Below are positions 29,118 to 33,580 of a stretch of 33,580 nt of DNA, piece by piece (the stretch's first letter is position 1; each line of letters opens with the position of its first letter). The notes under the pieces were generated by a model. That model had not been told where the DNA came from, did not search any database, and worked only from the letters and a program-made list of their open reading frames with translations. Origin of the DNA: a virus; IMG/VR virus record IMGVR_UViG_3300044695_002617, positions 1 through 33,580 of that record; one strand, written 5' to 3'. The position numbers and the translations under genes are program-made.

Positions 29118-29840
29118 TTAGATCAATGTCACAGGTTTAATTGTTTCAATCATTGTATCACCAATTTGAAGACGCAAATGGCATTTGCAGTTGCCCAAAC
29201 ATGGTGTATCGCACGCACCCGGTGTGGTGAACAGTGTGGATTTGGTGAATGGTGAAATGCCTGCCAGCACTGGACAATCCACGCAGTGCATTTCATTGCC
29301 ACCAAGTGTCCAAAAGATTTGGTCTTCTTCAGTCAAATTGTCCACTGATGCCTGTCCTGCAATGCCACGTACTTTGCCCATGTACAGTTTCTGCCGATTC
29401 AAAATTTGTGATTCAATCAGGTTGCCTTCATCATCTGTGTACCTGCCACTTTCAATATCATCAATGAAACCTTGCAGGTATTCGGCATCCACGTCTGCAA
29501 TGCCACGTGCCTTCAAAATGTCCTGTTTGCCAAATTTGGTTTTGCTGGTGGACACCAAGTCACGTCCAATCCAGTGACTGTTGGCATTTGCCTGAAGGAT
29601 TGCACTGAAGAAATCATCTGCCCACTTCTGCACACTGATGCGATCTGCCACCAATTTGCCTGTGGTTTTCTTTGCCTTCTTCCAGTTCATGTCCAACATA
29701 TCTTCAAACCATGCCTGATGTGAATTGCCACTGTTGGCAAATGCAGATGGCACTGCACGGATTTCACGCATGGTTGGTTTGAACACAGTGATGCGTGGGT
29801 GTTTGGTGTTCCTGATGTGGTGGCAGTGGTGGTGGCACAT
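29118..29840 (-). CDS. Minor head protein, MuF-like
   Basis: The 240-residue product has a helical middle (KWADDFFSAILQANANSH, YLQGFIDDIESG) and a cysteine-rich end: FWTLGGNEMHCVDCPVLAG, then GACDTPCLGNCKCHLRLQIGD. The pattern W-x-x-G-G-x-E-x-x-C-x-x-C-P together with C-K-C-x-L is typical of the C-terminal zinc-binding tail of MuF head morphogenesis proteins. Such proteins enter the head through the portal and help assembly. Position between portal and protease agrees. The start at 29840 lies one base after the portal stop. Confidence 0.75.
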   Translation of the reverse strand: MCHHHCHHIRNTKHPRITVFKPTMREIRAVPSAFANSGNSHQAWFEDMLDMNWKKAKKTTGKLVADRISVQKWADDFFSAILQANANSHWIGRDLVSTSKTKFGKQDILKARGIADVDAEYLQGFIDDIESGRYTDDEGNLIESQILNRQKLYMGKVRGIAGQASVDNLTEEDQIFWTLGGNEMHCVDCPVLAGISPFTKSTLFTTPGACDTPCLGNCKCHLRLQIGDTMIETIKPVTLI

Positions 29841-29841
29841 T

Positions 29842-31197
29842 CTAGTTCATCAGCAGTTGAATATCTTCTGCAATGGCAAATTGTTGCTGTGTATACCTTT
29901 GTTTGCGTGTGCTGGTTGCCACAGGTGATGCCAGTGCATTCATGTCAAACCACGTTCTTGGATCATCCAAATTGTCCTGAAATCCAAGTGATTTGCGGAA
30001 TTCACCACGTGTGGATGCACCTGCCTTGAATGCCTTTTCTGCACGATCGTATTTGGCTGTTACGTCTTCGTCCAGTTCACGATAGCACGATGAATCAAAT
30101 GCCAATCTTTGGTTGTCCTTCAATGGCAATGAATTTTCTTGGATGAACATCACATTCAATGTGCTGGCAATCAATGACAGCAGTGGCAAGATCGTATCTT
30201 CAATGAATGCTTCACGTGCCTCTGCCATGTTGTTGTAAGTCTTGGAATCACTAGGCAGACCAAGAATCATTGGATCAACACCAAGTGCACCAAGGATTTC
30301 TGTCATGGTGTGCACCTTGGATTCAATTGCCTTCATGTCTGTTGGTGACAGTGCCACTGATTTGATGTCAAAAGCACCCGGCAAATCCATCATCTGCCCA
30401 CGTCTGTCACGTGTGAATGATTGCCACCTTTCACGCATTGATTTCCGTTGTTCCTGCGTGGGTTCAATGACGTTCGATTCTTTGGGTGACACTATGACCC
30501 CGGGAATGCCCATGTTGGACATCAAGGTTGCACAGTAATTGCTTGCTTCATTGTCTGAAACGATTTGACGCAGGCAGGCAAGCAGTGCTGACAGACCAAG
30601 TGCCGGGTTGTTGGGATCAACCATGCCATCACGGAAATGCACGATTTCGGATGGTGCGACATAAAACATTGCACCACCACCATAAGGTGTCACCTGATAA
30701 CGTGTAATCAGTTCATTACCATTGTTGGGTGTGCCATCAATGTGCACATCAGATTTGGGTGTCACCTGCCAGACCATGAGAGGTGCCAGACCAATCAGAA
30801 ATCCTGTTTGTGATCTGCGTTTCAGCAGGTATGCATTGCCATAGATTTTCAGTGAACAGGCAATGGTTTTCAGCAACACTGTTTCATCAATCTGAGGCAG
30901 TGGCATCTGCCATGCAAACAGGTTTTTGTCATGGGTGTATGTGACACTGCCATCTGGATTGTCAGTTTTGACGCACAGTTTTGCCTGTGAAATCTTCTGT
31001 GCAATCTTTGAAATGCCAATGGCAACAGTGCTGTTTGTTTCCAGTTGTCCTGCTTCTGCACGCCAGTTTCTGTCTGTGGCACCATAACGCAAATACCCAC
31101 CAAGAATGCTGGTGTTGCCAACCCACGCATCACCAACCATTGGCACAGATTTCTTCTGTTTGCCTACTGCACGTATTTCAATCCCAAAGATTTTCAT
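29842..31197 (-). CDS. Portal protein, HK97 family
   Basis: I chose the ATG at 31195-31197, two bases after the terminase stop (TAAAAATG), giving 451 residues. The sequence shows ISKIAQKISQAKLCVK, LIGLAPLMVWQVTP, EIVHFRDGMVDPNNPALGLSALL and EILGALGVDPMILGLP, all usual in HK97 gp3 family portals. It forms the dodecameric gate at one capsid vertex where terminase docks. It sits in the canonical order after large terminase and before the minor head protein and protease. Length is typical. Confidence 0.93.
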   Translation of the reverse strand: MKIFGIEIRAVGKQKKSVPMVGDAWVGNTSILGGYLRYGATDRNWRAEAGQLETNSTVAIGISKIAQKISQAKLCVKTDNPDGSVTYTHDKNLFAWQMPLPQIDETVLLKTIACSLKIYGNAYLLKRRSQTGFLIGLAPLMVWQVTPKSDVHIDGTPNNGNELITRYQVTPYGGGAMFYVAPSEIVHFRDGMVDPNNPALGLSALLACLRQIVSDNEASNYCATLMSNMGIPGVIVSPKESNVIEPTQEQRKSMRERWQSFTRDRRGQMMDLPGAFDIKSVALSPTDMKAIESKVHTMTEILGALGVDPMILGLPSDSKTYNNMAEAREAFIEDTILPLLSLIASTLNVMFIQENSLPLKDNQRLAFDSSCYRELDEDVTAKYDRAEKAFKAGASTRGEFRKSLGFQDNLDDPRTWFDMNALASPVATSTRKQRYTQQQFAIAEDIQLLMN

Positions 31198-31199
31198 TT

Positions 31200-32567
31200 T
31201 TACCAATCCCAAACATTGCTGACACTTGCCAATTCGTTGAACGCACCTGATGTCGCATCCACTTGGTCATCGTGGGCACCTTTGTCAAACACACGATGTT
31301 CTTCCACCCACGCATTGTTCCAATGTCCACGCACCACTGCCACGTTTCCTGCATTCACCTGTGACGCAAAACCATCAGCACGAACAGTTTTACTTCCAGT
31401 TTCCCGCACTGCTTTTACATTGTATCCACTTAGAAGACGTGTGAATTGCAATGATTGGTCTTTGCCTGCTGAACCCGGGTCTTGTGGCACCACGATGCGT
31501 ACACCAGTGCCATCTTGCTGTGCTGTCTGCAACATGATTTTATTTCGTTCATCAGTGCCCCATTGCCCACGCACAACATCCAACACATAGAATCTGCCAC
31601 TGGCATCTTTGCCCATCAGTACACCAACAGTGAAGTCACCTTTGCCACTACTGCTGGCAATGTCCCACCTGCGTACACGTTCCACCATTGGTGGCAAATC
31701 GGACGCATCCACAAAATGCAGGTTGCCCACTTTGAACAGTGCACCTTCACGTGGTGTTGGGTTGCCTTGAAACAGTGCATTGAAATTGTAGTCACCCATC
31801 TGTGCACGAACCTGTTCCAGAAATGCCAGTGGTTTCACTGCTTCCCACAGTGCAGTGCCGGGTGTCCTGCCAAGTACATCACCTTCTTCTGCAATGGCAG
31901 GCAGGTTTATGAACGTCCAGTTGCCATCACTTTTCTTCTGAAGTCTGCCAATCAGATCATCATGGTGCCATCTGGTGCAAATCACCAATGCCTTGGTGCG
32001 TGGAAAGAATCTTTGAACAATCGAACCTTGCCACCAATCCCAAATATTGTCACGTTCGATTTGGGATTCTGCCTGCATCCTGTCTTTGATGGGATCATCA
32101 CACACCAACAATGAAATTGGGTTGATGCCTGTGGGTGCACTGCCGACACCACGTGCAACCAACCTGCCACCATTGGTCAACTGCCAATCAGACATGGCAG
32201 TGGTGCTGTTGTCCAGAATGCCCAATTCCTGTGCAAAATCACGTGCAGGTTTGGACAGTTGTTTTTCAGCAAACGTTTGGTTGTATCCTGTGAACACAAC
32301 TGCGTCCATTGGGTTGCGTTCTGCCCAATACACTGGCAACCTTCTGGTGATGGTGTCTGATTTGCCATGTCCCGGTGGCAGTGAAATCGCAACGTTCTGC
32401 AACCTGCCAGCAACTATATCATCCACCACTTTGCATAGGTATTTGATGTGTGGTGGCAAATCATAGTGTGCAGGTTTGTGATATTTCCACCATGCCGAAA
32501 ATGTCAGCAACTGATACTGCTTCTGAAATTCAATCTGTTTCAGACGTAATGTTTTTGAGTCTTTCAA
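31200..32567 (-). CDS. terL: Terminase large subunit
   Basis: The 455-residue protein has an ATPase domain with Walker A at residues 64-71 (PPGHGKSD) and Walker B at 153-158 (LLVCDD), then the nuclease domain with RRWDIASSSGKGD (D302, D311), VPQDPGSAGKD (D363) and GAHDDQVDA (D433/D434/D437). These are the RNase H-like metal ligands. It packages DNA into the prohead and cuts it. Its start is a TTG at 32565-32567 within the small-subunit gene (38-base overlap); no ATG is available at the right place, and GGA lies about 10 bases before. Confidence 0.94.
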   Translation of the reverse strand: MKDSKTLRLKQIEFQKQYQLLTFSAWWKYHKPAHYDLPPHIKYLCKVVDDIVAGRLQNVAISLPPGHGKSDTITRRLPVYWAERNPMDAVVFTGYNQTFAEKQLSKPARDFAQELGILDNSTTAMSDWQLTNGGRLVARGVGSAPTGINPISLLVCDDPIKDRMQAESQIERDNIWDWWQGSIVQRFFPRTKALVICTRWHHDDLIGRLQKKSDGNWTFINLPAIAEEGDVLGRTPGTALWEAVKPLAFLEQVRAQMGDYNFNALFQGNPTPREGALFKVGNLHFVDASDLPPMVERVRRWDIASSSGKGDFTVGVLMGKDASGRFYVLDVVRGQWGTDERNKIMLQTAQQDGTGVRIVVPQDPGSAGKDQSLQFTRLLSGYNVKAVRETGSKTVRADGFASQVNAGNVAVVRGHWNNAWVEEHRVFDKGAHDDQVDATSGAFNELASVSNVWDW

Positions 32568-32907
32568 TTTCTGCGTCCAGTTGTTGCACTGTCATGGTTT
32601 GAATGTCTTTGCCATTGGTGGTGATGTCCACACGGTCTTGCTTTCCAAAATCTTCTTTGCGTCTTCTTTCCAACCACCATGCAGATGCCTGCCATGATGT
32701 TTTGCCTGCCTGATTGATGATTGCAACGTTTCGTGCTTCTGCTTCTGCTTCTGCCTTTTTAACAGACTCAGAAAACTCAGATTTTGACTTCATCCACACG
32801 TAAAATGTTTCTTCAGAAATGCCACCAGCAATGGCAGATGTGCGTCTGGTGTTGCCTGCCTTTAGTAAATTGCAGATGGTTGATACAGTGCGTTTGTTGT
32901 ACTTCAA
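32530..32907 (-). CDS. terS: Terminase small subunit
   Basis: The 125-residue protein begins with a helix-turn-helix region: KRTVSTICNLLKAGNTRRTSAIAGGISEETFYVWMKSKSEFSE is typical of small terminases that bind the packaging site. A coiled helix (SVKKAEAEAEARNVAIINQA) and FGKQDRVDITTNG follow. The start is TTG at 32905-32907, overlapping the methyltransferase stop as TTGA, with GAGG upstream. Overlap with the large subunit gene is 38 bases. Confidence 0.85.
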   Translation of the reverse strand: MKYNKRTVSTICNLLKAGNTRRTSAIAGGISEETFYVWMKSKSEFSESVKKAEAEAEARNVAIINQAGKTSWQASAWWLERRRKEDFGKQDRVDITTNGKDIQTMTVQQLDAEIERLKNITSETD

Positions 32908-33580
32908 TCAATCAACCTCGGCTCCAATCCCATCTCAGAAAGACGTTCCAAAGTCACAGCAACATATTTGGGTTCAATTTCCATCCCGTAACAAATTCTG
33001 TTGTTAATTTCTGATGCACAAATCTGTGATCCACTGCCCACAAATGGTTCAATGACAATATCATTTTCCTTTGTATGGTTCTTGTATGGAATTTCAAACA
33101 CACCTAAAGGTTTCACTGTTGGGTGCAATTTCTTTTCAACATTTTGATCTCTTGCAATTTCCCACACAGTGCTTTGATCGTATGTGCCAACCCATGTGTG
33201 TGCACCATCAACCCAACCATAAGCAATTGGTTCATGCTTGTAATGATAATCGCACCTACCAAAAACAAATTGCTCCTTCACCCACACAAGAATATGCTTT
33301 GCACCATTTAATATTTCAAGTGAATTTAACACTGGAATGGTTTCCGTGCCAGCATAAAAACAATACCAACTTGCACCTTTGGTTAAATGTGGCAACCAGC
33401 TTTTCCAACATGATTCTAAAAAATGTTGCAGTTTGATTCCAGTCAATTCATCATTTTGAATTGCATTTCCAGACTTGAAATTCTTTTTATCTCTTGGGTC
33501 TCTTGTGCCACCAATTGCTTCAACACCATACGGAGGATCGGTGACCATTAAAACTGCCTTCTTGCCATCCATCAGTCTTG
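32904..33580 (-). CDS. ParB-like / DNA methyltransferase fusion, C-terminal part (partial at the window end)
   Basis: This is the rest of the protein that starts at 707; the frame runs off the right end through the 127-base repeat. It carries the methyltransferase domain: motif IV DPPY (residue 208 of the full protein), HPTVKP (about 346-351), and the SAM-binding FVGSGS (about 373-378). The order IV before I is that of beta-class N6-adenine / N4-cytosine methyltransferases. HEPIAYGW also matches this class. Its target site is not visible. The region is AT-rich, unlike the ParB half. Confidence 0.9.
   Translation of the reverse strand, partial: RLMDGKKAVLMVTDPPYGVEAIGGTRDPRDKKNFKSGNAIQNDELTGIKLQHFLESCWKSWLPHLTKGASWYCFYAGTETIPVLNSLEILNGAKHILVWVKEQFVFGRCDYHYKHEPIAYGWVDGAHTWVGTYDQSTVWEIARDQNVEKKLHPTVKPLGVFEIPYKNHTKENDIVIEPFVGSGSQICASEINNRICYGMEIEPKYVAVTLERLSEMGLEPRLID
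33454..33580. repeat. Terminal direct repeat, right copy
   Basis: This is identical to positions 1-127. It marks the closure point of a circular assembly; see the left copy. Confidence 0.93.

Noticed and set aside
1-33580. tRNA genes, integrase, repressor or attachment site
   Set aside because: I found no cloverleaf-like segment, recombinase signature or lysogeny cluster. Without a search tool, a divergent one could be missed.

Overview
The window is essentially one complete genome of a small tailed double-stranded DNA phage (Caudoviricetes). The first 127 bases (1-127) recur exactly as the last 127 (33454-33580), and one DNA methyltransferase gene reads without interruption across the joined ends. 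The molecule is therefore best read as a circular (or circularly permuted) assembly of about 33,453 bp, cut inside that methyltransferase gene. HK97-type head genes, a tail tube, a frameshifted tail assembly chaperone and a tape measure, with no sheath gene that I recognise, point to a siphovirus-like particle. I see no integrase, repressor or tRNA, so a lytic lifestyle is likely but not proven. The host cannot be named from the sequence.

Layout. (1) A late operon on the minus strand of about 24 kb runs from 2110 down through position 1, across the ends, and on from 33453 to 11523. It holds a metallophosphoesterase, three small proteins, a ParB-methyltransferase fusion, small and large terminase, portal, minor head protein, protease, major capsid, connectors, tail tube, chaperones, tape measure, tail proteins and fibres. 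(2) A replication and lysis operon on the minus strand (8422 to 3149) encodes a small DNA-binding-like protein, a Gam/Gp157-like protein, an ERF annealing protein, a SWIM zinc protein, SSB, RusA resolvase, a DUF1376-like replication protein, small genes, an amidase endolysin and a membrane protein that may be the holin. (3) A plus-strand operon of tiny genes (8527-11526) is chained by eight consecutive 4-base stop/start overlaps and ends in a nuclease-like protein. (4) A two-gene plus-strand unit (2248-3095) converges on the lysis genes and ends in a terminator. (5) A two-gene accessory unit (18394-17682) sits inside the tail genes.

The most interesting signal is regulatory. Units (3), (4) and (5) share one plan: a TATAAT promoter, a hairpin starting about at the predicted first transcribed base, a GGAAACA-type ribosome site, a first small gene, an intercistronic hairpin with a GCAA or TTGC tetraloop, a CCAACAA-like spacer, a second purine-rich ribosome site and a second gene. 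Two of the promoters share an identical 14-mer. The stems differ between copies yet stay fully paired.

Composition is mosaic. Most of the genome has a stereotyped style: GGCC appears absent, GCGC and AGCT are scarce, and CACGTG is frequent. Islands at about 2248-2466, 9880-10560, 11970-12825, 17790-18394 and the methyltransferase catalytic half look different and are probably newer arrivals.
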